NCBI GenBank assembly: GCA_020638655.1
Contig: JACKIC010000008.1
Location: forward strand, 186,001 to 250,000
Length of the DNA stretch: 64,000 nt
Direction of reading: 5' to 3'
Origin: Planctomycetota bacterium
GTDB lineage: Bacteria > Planctomycetota > UBA1135 > UBA2386
The translations under genes and the position numbers were made by a program. How positions within the stretch are numbered: position 1 is the stretch's first letter; every line of letters begins with the position of its first letter. Below are positions 55,044 to 63,635 of the stretch, one piece after another. The notes below the pieces were generated by a model, which saw only the letters and a list, made by a program, of their open reading frames with translations, did not search any database and was not told the origin of the DNA.

Positions 55044-58004
55044 ATGGCCCGCATGCAAGCCTGCTCGTTCGGCAGCGGCGTCCTCGCCGCCCTCGCCCTG
55101 TCCTCGTTCGGCGCCCACCTGGCCGCGCAGACCTCCGACCACGACCACGCGCAGTTCAACGTGTTCGCGCAGCTGCCGTGGCAGGAGCTCGGCCCGGTCG
55201 CCAGCGGCGGCCGCATCGTCGACTTCGCCGTGCACCCGCAGAACCCGCGCATCTTCTGGGTCGCGTCGGCGAGCGGCGGGCTGTGGCGCAGCGACGACGG
55301 CGGCCTGTCGTTCACGCCGCAGTTCCAGGACGCCTACTCGATCTCGATCGGCGACATCGCCGTCGCGCCGAGCAACGGCGACGTGCTCTACGTCGGCACC
55401 GGCGAGGCCAACAACCAGCGCAGCTCCTACTGGGGCAACGGCGTCTACAAGAGCCTCGACGGCGGCAAGACGTTCACGCACGTCGGCCTGCAGCGCACCG
55501 AACACATCGGCCGCATCGTCGTGCACCCGAGCAACCCCGACATCGTCTACGTCGCGGCGCTCGGCGCGCTCTACACGCCCAGCGAAGACCGCGGGCTCTA
55601 CCGCACCACCGACGGCGGCAGCAGCTGGCAGCGCATCCACCACCTGGGCCCCGACGTCGGCTTCGTCGACGTCGCCATCGACCCCAAGCACCCCGAGGTG
55701 CTGATCGCGTCGTCGTACGAGCGGCGCCGCCGCGCCTGGAACTTCTACGAGGGCGGGCCGGGCTCGCGCCTGTGGCGTTCGATCGACGGCGGCGACAAGT
55801 GGCAGCAGTTGACCGACGGCCTGCCCGGCGGCACCCTCGGCCGCATCGGCGTCGAGTTCTTCGCGGGCGACGGCAACACCGTCTACACCTGCATCGAGAA
55901 CCTCAACCCCGTGGGCACGCCGGCCAACGGCGCGACGCCGCCGAGCGGCGACGAACCGCGCGACCGGGATGCCGACGCCGAGACGGACCAGGCGGAAGCG
56001 GCCGAGGCCGCCGCCGAAGGCATCGCCGAACTCAGCGCCGAACTGCTCGCCGACCCGGTGGCCTACGCCGACTACGAGCGGCACGTGCAGCAGGCACAGG
56101 ACCCGCAGCGGCGGCCGCGCAAGAAGATCGTCGGCGGCGAGGTCTACCGCAGCGACGACGGCGGCTCGACCTGGAAGAAGCACCACGGCGACACCGACGT
56201 CGGCGGCAGCCCGGCCTACTACTACGGCCAGATCCGCGTCGACCCGAGCGACCGCGACACGGTCTACGTGCTGTCGGTGCCCGTCTACCGCTCGACCGAC
56301 GGCGGCAAGACCTGGACGCCGCGGCGCGGCTCGCGCGACGCGTTCGCCAACTCGCTGCACGTCGACCACCACGCGCTGTGGATCGACCCCAAGGACGGCA
56401 AGCACTGCCTGCTCGGCAACGACGGCGGGCTCGGCGAGACCTGGGACGGCGGCAAGACCTGGCGCCACACGGCGCGGCTGCCGATCCTGCAGTTCTACAC
56501 GGTGGCCGCCGACCTCGGCACGCCCTACCGCGTCTACGGCGGTCTGCAGGACAACGGCTCTTGGGGTTTTCCGATCCACGGCAGCACCTCGAGCGGCATC
56601 GGCGCCGACGATGCGTTCCGCATCAACGGCGGCGACGGCTTCTACGTCTGCATCGACCCCGAGGACCGCGACGTGGTCTACAGCGAGTCGCAGTTCGGCG
56701 GCATGAGCCGGCAGAACCTGCGCACCGGCGAACGCAGCAGCATCAAGCCGCGCGCCGGCAAGGGCGATCCGGCGCTGCGGTTCAACTGGAACACGCCGAT
56801 CGTGCTGTCGCCGCACGCGCCGCACACCGTCTACACGGGCAGCCAGTTCCTGCACCGCTCGCGCGACCGCGGCGAGAACTGGACCACGATCAGCCCCGAC
56901 CTGACCACCAACGACGGCGACAAGAAGCAGGGCAACGTGCCCCACTGCACGATCACGACGATCGCCGAGTCGCCCAAGCAGGAGGGCCGGTTGTGGGTCG
57001 GCACCGACGACGGCCGCGTCTGGACCAGCGGCGACGGCGGCGGCCGCTGGGTCGAGCTCAGCGACCGGTTCCCCGAGGCGACCCGCGGGCTGTGGGTGTC
57101 GCGCGTCGAGGCTTCCCCGCACCAGGCCGACACGGCGTTCGTGAGCTTCACGGGCTACCGCGAGGACCGGCGCGAGCCGCTGGTGTTCCGCACCGACGAC
57201 CGCGGCGACACCTGGAAGTCGATCGTCGACGGCCTGCCCGACGAGCCCGTCAACGTGATCCGCCAGCACCCGCGCAACGAGAACGTGCTGCTCGCCGGCA
57301 CCGAGATGGGCGCCTACGTGTCGATCGACCACGGCGCCAGCTGGTTCGCGCTCGGCAAGGACCTGCCCCGCGTGGCCGTGCACGACCTGATCGTGCACGC
57401 GCGCGAGCCGCACGTGCTGATCGGCACGCACGGCCGCGGTATCTGGGCCCTCGACGCGTCGCTGCTCGAGAAGCTCACGCCCGAGACGCTCGCGCAGGGC
57501 TTCGTCGCCCTGCCGCCCAGCGACGGCGTGGTGCTCCGGCGCTCGTTCAGCCCCGGCTACGTGGGCGCCGAGTCGTGGTCGGCGAACAACCCGTTCGTCA
57601 CCGCGACGTTCCGCTACCTGTTGGCCCAGGACACCGACCGCGACGTCAAGCTCGAGGTGCGCGACGCCACCGGCGCCGTGCTGTGGAGCCAGGACGGCGA
57701 GAAGACCGCGGGTTACCACGAGGTCGCGTGGCAGGCGACCCGCGGCGGCGGTGGCCGCGGCGGCTTCGGCGGCGGCCGCGGCCGGCCCGCGGGTCAGCGC
57801 CCCGGCGCGTTCGCGATCGCCATCAAGGTCGGCGACACCGAGGTCGTGCAGGCCTTCGCGGTGCACGACCGCCGGCCGCAGGGTTCGATGCTCGGCGGCG
57901 TGCAGGGACTCGGCGAGGACGAGCCGACGCCGACCGAGGAGGAGGCCGAGGGCGGCGAGGGCGAGCACGAGGAGGAGGCCGAGGGCCGCCGCGGCCAGGA
58001 CTAG
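55044..58004 (+). CDS. Exported VPS10/sortilin-type BNR propeller protein, tandem paralogue
   Basis: A 986-residue paralogue of the preceding gene, colinear with it (GRIVDFAVHPQNPRIFWVAS, SIGDIAVAPSNGDVLYVGTG, HPSNPDIVYVAALG recur in both). Signal peptide ends near GAHLAAQ. Where the first protein has its PDZ domain this one has an acidic, Ala/Glu-rich segment (~310-345) and no PDZ. Asp-boxes include RSDDGGLSF, KSLDGGKTF, RTTDGGSSW, RSIDGGDKW and RSTDGGKTW. The C-terminus has a Gly/Arg-rich run (GGGRGGFGGGRGRPAG) and an acidic tail (EEEAEGGEGEHEEEAEG). Almost certainly co-transcribed with its partner. Confidence 0.85.
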   Translation: MARMQACSFGSGVLAALALSSFGAHLAAQTSDHDHAQFNVFAQLPWQELGPVASGGRIVDFAVHPQNPRIFWVASASGGLWRSDDGGLSFTPQFQDAYSISIGDIAVAPSNGDVLYVGTGEANNQRSSYWGNGVYKSLDGGKTFTHVGLQRTEHIGRIVVHPSNPDIVYVAALGALYTPSEDRGLYRTTDGGSSWQRIHHLGPDVGFVDVAIDPKHPEVLIASSYERRRRAWNFYEGGPGSRLWRSIDGGDKWQQLTDGLPGGTLGRIGVEFFAGDGNTVYTCIENLNPVGTPANGATPPSGDEPRDRDADAETDQAEAAEAAAEGIAELSAELLADPVAYADYERHVQQAQDPQRRPRKKIVGGEVYRSDDGGSTWKKHHGDTDVGGSPAYYYGQIRVDPSDRDTVYVLSVPVYRSTDGGKTWTPRRGSRDAFANSLHVDHHALWIDPKDGKHCLLGNDGGLGETWDGGKTWRHTARLPILQFYTVAADLGTPYRVYGGLQDNGSWGFPIHGSTSSGIGADDAFRINGGDGFYVCIDPEDRDVVYSESQFGGMSRQNLRTGERSSIKPRAGKGDPALRFNWNTPIVLSPHAPHTVYTGSQFLHRSRDRGENWTTISPDLTTNDGDKKQGNVPHCTITTIAESPKQEGRLWVGTDDGRVWTSGDGGGRWVELSDRFPEATRGLWVSRVEASPHQADTAFVSFTGYREDRREPLVFRTDDRGDTWKSIVDGLPDEPVNVIRQHPRNENVLLAGTEMGAYVSIDHGASWFALGKDLPRVAVHDLIVHAREPHVLIGTHGRGIWALDASLLEKLTPETLAQGFVALPPSDGVVLRRSFSPGYVGAESWSANNPFVTATFRYLLAQDTDRDVKLEVRDATGAVLWSQDGEKTAGYHEVAWQATRGGGGRGGFGGGRGRPAGQRPGAFAIAIKVGDTEVVQAFAVHDRRPQGSMLGGVQGLGEDEPTPTEEEAEGGEGEHEEEAEGRRGQD

Positions 58005-58016
58005 GAACCTGCGCCG

Positions 58017-58628
58017 CTACCGCCGCTTCGGGGCATCCTTCTCGGGCGCGTCCCCAGCGTCGTCGTCGTCGCCATCCTCGTCATCCTCGTCCTCGAGCTC
58101 GTCGAAGTCCGCCGCGTCGAAGTCGTCACACTCGTCGGGGTCGCTGACCTCGAGCTCGTACTCACCGAGCAGCACGGCCTGCACCTCGGCCAGCAGGTGG
58201 ATGCGCGCCAGCGCCTCGAGCTGCTTGGCGCTGGCCGAGCCGGTCTCCTTGCCGGCCATCCACTCGGCCGTCAGGTCGTTGAGCGCGTAGAGAGCCAGCC
58301 GCGCGGCGTTGAGCGCCGCCAGCCAGGCGTTGACGTGCACGTCGGGGATCACGAGCACGTGGCTGCCGGCCGGGTCGACCTTCTTCATCGCCGCGAGGTC
58401 GCGCCGCACCAGCTGGCAGCGCGACGCGAACAGACGCTCGAGCTCGGGCACGGCGTGGTCGCGCCACTGCCGTTCGTCCTCCTCGGCGACGCAGGTCTCG
58501 GGGTAGATGCGTTCGGTGACGCGCGGGTCGGTGCTCTCGAGCAGCAGCGGCACTCCCTCGAGGGTCGCCGCACACTCGGGGGTCATGCCGCCGAAGACGT
58601 AGCCATCCGCAACTCGTGCTGCCCACAT
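58017..58628 (-). CDS. DUF2017 family protein
   Basis: A 203-residue cytosolic protein. Residues ~10-175 are helical and fit DUF2017 (ESTDPRVTERIYPETC, VIPDVHVNAWLAALNAARLA, LLAEVQAVLLGEYE). The family is best known from Actinobacteria, where its gene follows clpS; here it lies six bases after clpS on the same strand, which supports the assignment and hints at a role with the Clp protease. The last ~40 residues are an Asp/Glu tail ending in Lys/Arg. Function unknown. Confidence 0.75.
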   Translation of the reverse strand: MWAARVADGYVFGGMTPECAATLEGVPLLLESTDPRVTERIYPETCVAEEDERQWRDHAVPELERLFASRCQLVRRDLAAMKKVDPAGSHVLVIPDVHVNAWLAALNAARLALYALNDLTAEWMAGKETGSASAKQLEALARIHLLAEVQAVLLGEYELEVSDPDECDDFDAADFDELEDEDDEDGDDDDAGDAPEKDAPKRR

Positions 58629-58634
58629 GTGGCG

Positions 58635-58934
58635 CTATCCATCGACCACTTCGAGAGTGGTCAGCAAGTGATGCGCCTGGAGTTTCTGCGCGTAGATCTC
58701 GGCCTGCTCGCGGGCGCCGGTCCAGACCACGGAGCGCCCGGTGTCGTGCACCTCCATCATCAGCTTGCGCGCCTTGGTCTCGGGGTAGCCGAACACCTGC
58801 ATGAACACCTTGGTGACGTAGCTCATCAGGGTCACCGGATCGTCGAGCACGACCACGTTCCAGGGACGGGCGAGCGAGGTCTTCGACTTCGTCTCGGTCT
58901 CGGTGGCTTCCTTGGTGGTCGCGGCGAACGGCAC
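58635..58934 (-). CDS. clpS: Clp protease adaptor ClpS
   Basis: Delivers N-degron substrates to the ClpAP/ClpCP protease. The 99-residue protein has an unstructured Lys/Thr/Glu N-terminus and the ClpS core: WNVVVLDDPVTLMSYVTKVF, the HDTGRSVVWTG segment with the ligand-binding His, and REQAEIYAQKLQAHHL. The start is GTG at 58934 with TAGACT six bases upstream, hence probably leaderless. No clpA/clpC in the window. Confidence 0.93.
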   Translation of the reverse strand: MPFAATTKEATETETKSKTSLARPWNVVVLDDPVTLMSYVTKVFMQVFGYPETKARKLMMEVHDTGRSVVWTGAREQAEIYAQKLQAHHLLTTLEVVDG

Positions 58935-58940
58935 GGCCGC

Positions 58941-58946
58941 AGTCTA
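58941..58946 (-). promoter_or_regulatory. Putative -10 element TAGACT of clpS, leaderless
   Basis: TAGACT on the minus strand ends 6 bases before the GTG at 58934; transcription would begin at or next to the start codon. Confidence 0.5.
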
Positions 58947-58999
58947 ACGCAATCCCCCTGCGGCGCGCACCGACCCATTTGCTCGGGCGCCGGGCCCGG

Positions 59000-59506
59000 T
59001 CACCAGCTCTCCTTGGCTCCGCCCAGGCGCAGGATCGTGCGCCATTCCATCGCTGTCACCGGCTGCACCGAGAGCCGGCTGCCGCGCTGCAGCAGCACCA
59101 TCTCGCCGAGCTCGGGCACCGCCTTGAGCTGTTCGCGGGTCACCGGGGCCGCGAAGCGCTGCACACACTCGATGTCGACCATGAACCAGCGCGGCGCGCC
59201 CGGGGTGGCGGCGGCATCGAAGTAGTCGCTGCCGGCCTCGAACTGCGTGTGGTCGGGGTATCCCTCCCGGACCACCTTGGCGATGCCCACCACCGCGATC
59301 GGGTCGGCGTTGCTGTGGTAGAAGAGCACGCCGTCGCCCTCCTTGATCTCGTCGCGCAGCAGGTTGCGCGCCTGATAGTTGCGCACCCCGCTCCAGAAGG
59401 TGCGGCGGTCCTTCTCGAACTGCTGCCAGCCGTAACTCTCGGGCTCGGACTTGAGCAGCCAGTAGCGACGCGGGCGCTTCTTGTCTTGCGTGGGTTTGCC
59501 GGGCAT
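59000..59506 (-). CDS. EVE domain protein
   Basis: A 168-residue PUA-like EVE protein, a family thought to bind modified bases in DNA or RNA. Signatures: RYWLLKSEPESYGWQQFEKD, WSGVRNYQARNLLRDEIKEG, VLFYHSNADPIAVVGIAKVV and PRWFMVDIECVQRF. Aromatic residues of the binding cage (Trp in FWSGVRN, Tyr in FYHSN) are kept. The ATG at 59506 is used; it sits 7 bases after a TAGGCT hexamer. The neighbours do not indicate a restriction or modification system. Confidence 0.9.
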   Translation of the reverse strand: MPGKPTQDKKRPRRYWLLKSEPESYGWQQFEKDRRTFWSGVRNYQARNLLRDEIKEGDGVLFYHSNADPIAVVGIAKVVREGYPDHTQFEAGSDYFDAAATPGAPRWFMVDIECVQRFAAPVTREQLKAVPELGEMVLLQRGSRLSVQPVTAMEWRTILRLGGAKESW

Positions 59507-59513
59507 CACGCGC

Positions 59514-59519
59514 AGCCTA
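59514..59519 (-). promoter_or_regulatory. Putative -10 element TAGGCT of the EVE gene, leaderless
   Basis: TAGGCT on the minus strand ends 7 bases before the ATG at 59506. Confidence 0.5.
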
Positions 59520-59548
59520 CGCCGCGCGCGGCCCTGCGCCAACGGCGC

Positions 59549-61288
59549 TCACTGCCACAGTTCGCGCAGGCTCTTGGCGACGAAGTCCGACAGCTCGAAG
59601 CCGACCGCCTTGCCGCCCTTGGGCTGCACCACCAGCGGCGCGGCCTTGGAGCGGTCCCAGACGCGCAGTTCCACGAACGAGTCGCCGTTGGCGCGGCGCA
59701 GCGACAGCAGCCAGTCGGGATCGCCGAAGCGCCCGTCGCGCAGATCGACGACGCGCTGGGCGCGCAGGTCGCGCAGCACGTCGTTGACGAAGCCGCCGAG
59801 CTCGTTGCGCGGCTCGACATCCCCTTCCTTGACCCAGTTGTCGCCGTCGTTCTTGAACACCAGCACCTGGCCGGCGCGCGACTGCAGTTCGAGGCGCTCG
59901 ACGACCGCGCCGATGCGCACGACGTCGCGGTTGCAGTACTCGGTGAACGGCCGGCGCAGCTGATCGACCGGCGGCGCGGGCACCAGCACGACGGTGCCGG
60001 GCTCGTCGGCGCGGCAGGCGTAGACGAAGCTGTCCTCGCCGCGGTGCACCTCGTTGCCGAGCCACAGCGTCGCCTTCTCGCCGCGGAAGCCGCGCACGTC
60101 CACCACCAGGCGCCCCTGGCCGAGGCCGAACGCCGGGTCGCTGCTGTCCTTGCCGTCGACGAACTCGCGCGCGTGCAGGTTGTTGATCGCCTGCACCAGC
60201 TCGTTGACCGGCGTCGGATGCGTCGCGAACTCGATCGGCTCGGCGAGGCGCCACTCCTCGGCCGAGGAGGCCCGCGTCAGCCGCAGGCGGTCGCCCTGGC
60301 CGCCGCTGGCGTCGACGACGATCTCGCCGAGGTCCTCGGCGACGTTGCGCAGCGGCACGAGGATGCGCGCGCGGATGCGTTCGGTGGCGTTGACGAAGAT
60401 CTGCGTGTACTGGCGGTTGTCGCTGGTGAACGCGATGCCGCCGCGATCGGGCAACACGCCGAACACCTGGCCTTCCTGCAGCCACAGCTGGATGCGTTCG
60501 TCGCCGAGTCCGCCGCGCGCGGCGATCACGATCTCGGGCTCACGTTCGGGCAGCCGGATCATGCCGTGGATGAATTCGCCGACGCGCAGCGCCAGCACCG
60601 CGGTGACGAACGACGTCGCCACGTCCGCGTCGGCGCGACCGGCGACGGGCTGCTCGAGCCGCCAGGCCAGGCCCTTGCGCACCAGCTTGATGGTCTCGGC
60701 CTTGCCCGTCGGCAGCTTCTGCGTCACCTCGAGCTCGCGGCAGGTCTGCGCCTCGTTGCGGAACACCGACCGGTCGCGCAGATCGTCGAGGCCGACCTCG
60801 AGGCTCGTCAACAGGCCTTCACCGCCTTCCCAGATCACGCCGTCGCGGCGCATGAAGCGGCCGTTGCCGAGCGGGCCCGGTGCGCCGACCTCGAGATTGA
60901 CCTCGACGCCGCCGGGCCAGGTCGCCCGGAAGGTCAGCGCCGGCGGCATCAGGCCCGCCTTGCGGCGACCGTCCTCGTCGTCGGCGAGCGGCGTGCGGCG
61001 CAGCTGCGCCGAATCCCAGGCGGCCACGATCTGTTGCAGATAGCCCGGCGACGCCCGATCGACGATCGGCTCGCTGACCCGGAACAGGCCGTCTTCGCCG
61101 CGCGACAGCTCGACGGCCGGACGCCCTTCGAACTGCCAGCGCATGCCGACCGCGTCGGTCAGCGAGTGGCCGTCGAGCGCCGAGACCTCGTTGGACTCCT
61201 TCGCCGGCGGCTTGCGGTCGGTGAAGTAGAGCACCGCCACGAGCGCACCGACCAGAGCCAACAACACCAGCGTCGCCTTGCCACCCAT
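59549..61288 (-). CDS. DUF4340 domain membrane-anchored protein of the ABC operon
   Basis: A 579-residue protein with an N-terminal membrane anchor (ATLVLLALVGALVAVLYFTD) and a large outer region made of DUF4340 repeats (units like FRVSEPIVDRASPGYLQQIV, WRLAEPIEFATHPTPVNELV with L.R..VVDV and VFVNAT elements). Such proteins accompany Gld-type ABC transporters of unknown substrate. The ATG at 61288 shares its first base with the upstream stop (TGATG). It is the last gene of the four-gene operon entering from the right edge. Confidence 0.78.
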   Translation of the reverse strand: MGGKATLVLLALVGALVAVLYFTDRKPPAKESNEVSALDGHSLTDAVGMRWQFEGRPAVELSRGEDGLFRVSEPIVDRASPGYLQQIVAAWDSAQLRRTPLADDEDGRRKAGLMPPALTFRATWPGGVEVNLEVGAPGPLGNGRFMRRDGVIWEGGEGLLTSLEVGLDDLRDRSVFRNEAQTCRELEVTQKLPTGKAETIKLVRKGLAWRLEQPVAGRADADVATSFVTAVLALRVGEFIHGMIRLPEREPEIVIAARGGLGDERIQLWLQEGQVFGVLPDRGGIAFTSDNRQYTQIFVNATERIRARILVPLRNVAEDLGEIVVDASGGQGDRLRLTRASSAEEWRLAEPIEFATHPTPVNELVQAINNLHAREFVDGKDSSDPAFGLGQGRLVVDVRGFRGEKATLWLGNEVHRGEDSFVYACRADEPGTVVLVPAPPVDQLRRPFTEYCNRDVVRIGAVVERLELQSRAGQVLVFKNDGDNWVKEGDVEPRNELGGFVNDVLRDLRAQRVVDLRDGRFGDPDWLLSLRRANGDSFVELRVWDRSKAAPLVVQPKGGKAVGFELSDFVAKSLRELWQ

Positions 61289-62865
61289 CACTGCCGCCTC
61301 CGCATGAAGAACACCGCGAAACCGAGCACGAGGAACAGCCCGGGGACACCGAACAGCAGCAGGTTGCCGGTGCGACCGAGTTGCTGCGGCTGCAGATCCA
61401 TGGCGCGCACCCGATAGCGATTGGCCTGGATGTCGAGCAACACCGAACGCTCGGCCATCCAGTTGAAGATGTTCAGGGCGAGATCGCCCGACTGGACGAA
61501 GTTGCTGTTGTTGCAGAACTTCCCTGAAACGACGATGGCCTTGCCCGCGCGCTCACCCGCGACCTTGTTCGGCACCTCGATGCTCATGCCTTCCACCATC
61601 GCGCGCAGCGACTTTGGGGCGCGCGTATTGAAACCGCCATCGGCGTCGGCCTCGGCGAGCCAACCATAGGGCCCCGTCCACAGCAGCACTTGACGGATCA
61701 CGCCCTCTGGTGCGCCGCGCTCCTTGATCTCACGCGCCTCTTCGACCTCGACCGTCGTGCCGCTCTGCGCGATGCGCCTGGTCACTGCGTGCTTGGCGTC
61801 CGCGTTCAGTTGCAGGCGAGAGACGCCGATGTTGCCGTCGAGGCCGGGACCGCGGGCCTGGCCGGTCACATCCCGAATCAGGTGATAGACCGGCCGCTTG
61901 CCGATCTCGTAGCCGAGCAGTTCGCCCAGCTTGCCGCCATCCGTGTTCCAGTCCTCGAGACCGGCCAGCGTGTAGTTGACGAACAAGCGACCACCGCGCT
62001 GCAGGTAGTCGTAGAGCGCCTGTGCGTCGAGGTCGGGGAACTCCAGACGCGGCTCGAGCACCGCGACGAGCGCGGCGTCGCTGGGCACGATCTTCTGACG
62101 GCTCAGGTTGAGTTGGCGCACCTCGAATCCCAGCGCCCTCAGCCGATCGAGGAGCAGACCGTAGGAGCGGCCTACGCTCGTATTGGTGAGGTCGACGTTG
62201 TCGGGCGAATAGGAGCCGCAGAAGTAAGCGATCGGCACGCCCTGCACGAGCAAGGCCTTCATCGCGGAGCTCAACCGGATCTCCCCCAGAAAGTCCTTGA
62301 GCGTCGGCACAACCATGCGGGCGCCGGGCACCGGAGCCTGTCGCAGTTCGGGCAGTTCGATGTCGGCCAGATCGTTCATCAAGGAGAGCTTCTTGAAGCG
62401 CCGCTCCTTGCCCGGCAATTGCAAGGACACCACGACCGTGTCGATCGCTTCCGTGATTCCGAACCTCTGCATGGCCTCACGCGTCGAAGCCGGATCCCCG
62501 TACATGTCGTACTCGATGAGCTTGGTGTTCTCACCGCCGAGCCAGACGTAGCGCCGCAGAAGCAGCCTGGTCAGATCACGTACACGCGCCTGGATCGCGA
62601 GCCACTGCGCAGTCGCCTCGTCGCGGGCCTGACCGGACACCGGCGGGAGGAACAGGTGGAACTCGAGTTGACACTTCTGCTCCCGCAGCTCTGCGAGCAA
62701 CTCCTCGGTGGCCGGATCGACGGAATTGACCGCCTGCGGCGTCAGGTCGATCAGTGTCTTGAAGGCCGGGCGCGACGCGGTCCAGACCAACAGCACCCAG
62801 ACCGCCAACGCGAGCACCGCAGCGATCAGCAGGTTGACCCACGAGGCAAAACGCCGCGCGTTCAT
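61288..62865 (-). CDS. GldG-like ABC-type transport system component
   Basis: A 525-residue protein with one transmembrane helix at each end: ASWVNLLIAAVLALAVWVLL near the N-terminus and LLLFGVPGLFLVLGFAVFFM at the C-terminus. The large extracytoplasmic part between them matches the GldG/ABC_transp_aux layout (DPATEELLAEL, FCGSYSPDN, LNLSRQKIVPSDAALVAVLE, YLQRGGRLFVNYTLAG). In Bacteroidetes GldG works in the gliding ABC complex GldAFG; outside that phylum the cargo is unknown. The ATG at 62865 overlaps the permease stop by four bases. Confidence 0.82.
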   Translation of the reverse strand: MNARRFASWVNLLIAAVLALAVWVLLVWTASRPAFKTLIDLTPQAVNSVDPATEELLAELREQKCQLEFHLFLPPVSGQARDEATAQWLAIQARVRDLTRLLLRRYVWLGGENTKLIEYDMYGDPASTREAMQRFGITEAIDTVVVSLQLPGKERRFKKLSLMNDLADIELPELRQAPVPGARMVVPTLKDFLGEIRLSSAMKALLVQGVPIAYFCGSYSPDNVDLTNTSVGRSYGLLLDRLRALGFEVRQLNLSRQKIVPSDAALVAVLEPRLEFPDLDAQALYDYLQRGGRLFVNYTLAGLEDWNTDGGKLGELLGYEIGKRPVYHLIRDVTGQARGPGLDGNIGVSRLQLNADAKHAVTRRIAQSGTTVEVEEAREIKERGAPEGVIRQVLLWTGPYGWLAEADADGGFNTRAPKSLRAMVEGMSIEVPNKVAGERAGKAIVVSGKFCNNSNFVQSGDLALNIFNWMAERSVLLDIQANRYRVRAMDLQPQQLGRTGNLLLFGVPGLFLVLGFAVFFMRRRQ

Positions 62866-63635
62866 GCGATCCTCCGCGACGACAGGCTCACCGTGGTCAA
62901 GAACAGGAAGAACAGGATGCCGCCGATGTAGAACATCACCTGACTGGTGTCGATCAGACCGCGAGCGAACCACTCGCCGAAGTTGCGCATCACGTCGAGC
63001 TTCTCGAGCAACTCTCGCACGTAGTAGTTCTGTGCCAGCGTGCCGACCTGGCTGGCGATCTTCTGCGGCAAGGTCAGCAGACCGAGCGACACCAGGAACG
63101 CCAGCACCGCCGACAGGAGGACGTTGTCGGTGAGGCTACTGGCGAACACGCCGAACGCGAGCAGCATGCTGCTGAGCAGGAACATGCCGAGGTAGGCCGC
63201 AGCCACCGGCCCGAACGCCAGGTCGCTAGCCAGGAATGGTCCGTACTCGAGGACGTGAAGCACCAGTACGCTCGGCAACCACAACAGGCCGTAGAACGCG
63301 GCCGCGGCGCACCACTTGCCGAAGACCACTCCCGCATCGGTGACCGGTGCGGTCATCAGCGTCTCGATCGATCCGGTTCGACGCTCTTCGGCGAAGCAGC
63401 GCATCGTCAGCAGCGCGGGCACGAAGAGCACCATGTAGGCGGTGCTCTGCTGGCCGTAGGTCGCGGTCGGGAACTGGTCGAGGTCTCCGCGGTAGTAGGA
63501 GTAGCCCCGAATCAACTCCTGCAGCTCGAAACCGCGCCAGAGGTAGAACAAGAAGGCGATCGCCCAGCTGATCGGGCTCACGCAATAGGACCAGAGTTCC
63601 TTGCGGAACGTCACCCAGGCGCCACGCAGGATCAT
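62862..63635 (-). CDS. ABC transporter permease, GldF-like
   Basis: A 257-residue ABC-2-type permease with six transmembrane helices. FRKELWSYCVSPISWAIAFLF is the N-terminal entry helix; MRCFAEERRTGSIETLMTAPV is the coupling segment seen in ABC-2 exporters (EE..GTLE..LL-like). The ATG overlaps the stop of the ATPase gene (ATGA) and the stop overlaps the next ATG. Confidence 0.88.
   Translation of the reverse strand: MILRGAWVTFRKELWSYCVSPISWAIAFLFYLWRGFELQELIRGYSYYRGDLDQFPTATYGQQSTAYMVLFVPALLTMRCFAEERRTGSIETLMTAPVTDAGVVFGKWCAAAAFYGLLWLPSVLVLHVLEYGPFLASDLAFGPVAAAYLGMFLLSSMLLAFGVFASSLTDNVLLSAVLAFLVSLGLLTLPQKIASQVGTLAQNYYVRELLEKLDVMRNFGEWFARGLIDTSQVMFYIGGILFFLFLTTVSLSSRRIA

Noticed and set aside
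54921..57968. A ~1015-residue open frame on the minus strand across the second propeller gene.
   Set aside because: Typical antisense open frame of high-GC coding DNA; composition is unlike any protein family and the plus-strand protein has unmistakable Asp-box repeats.
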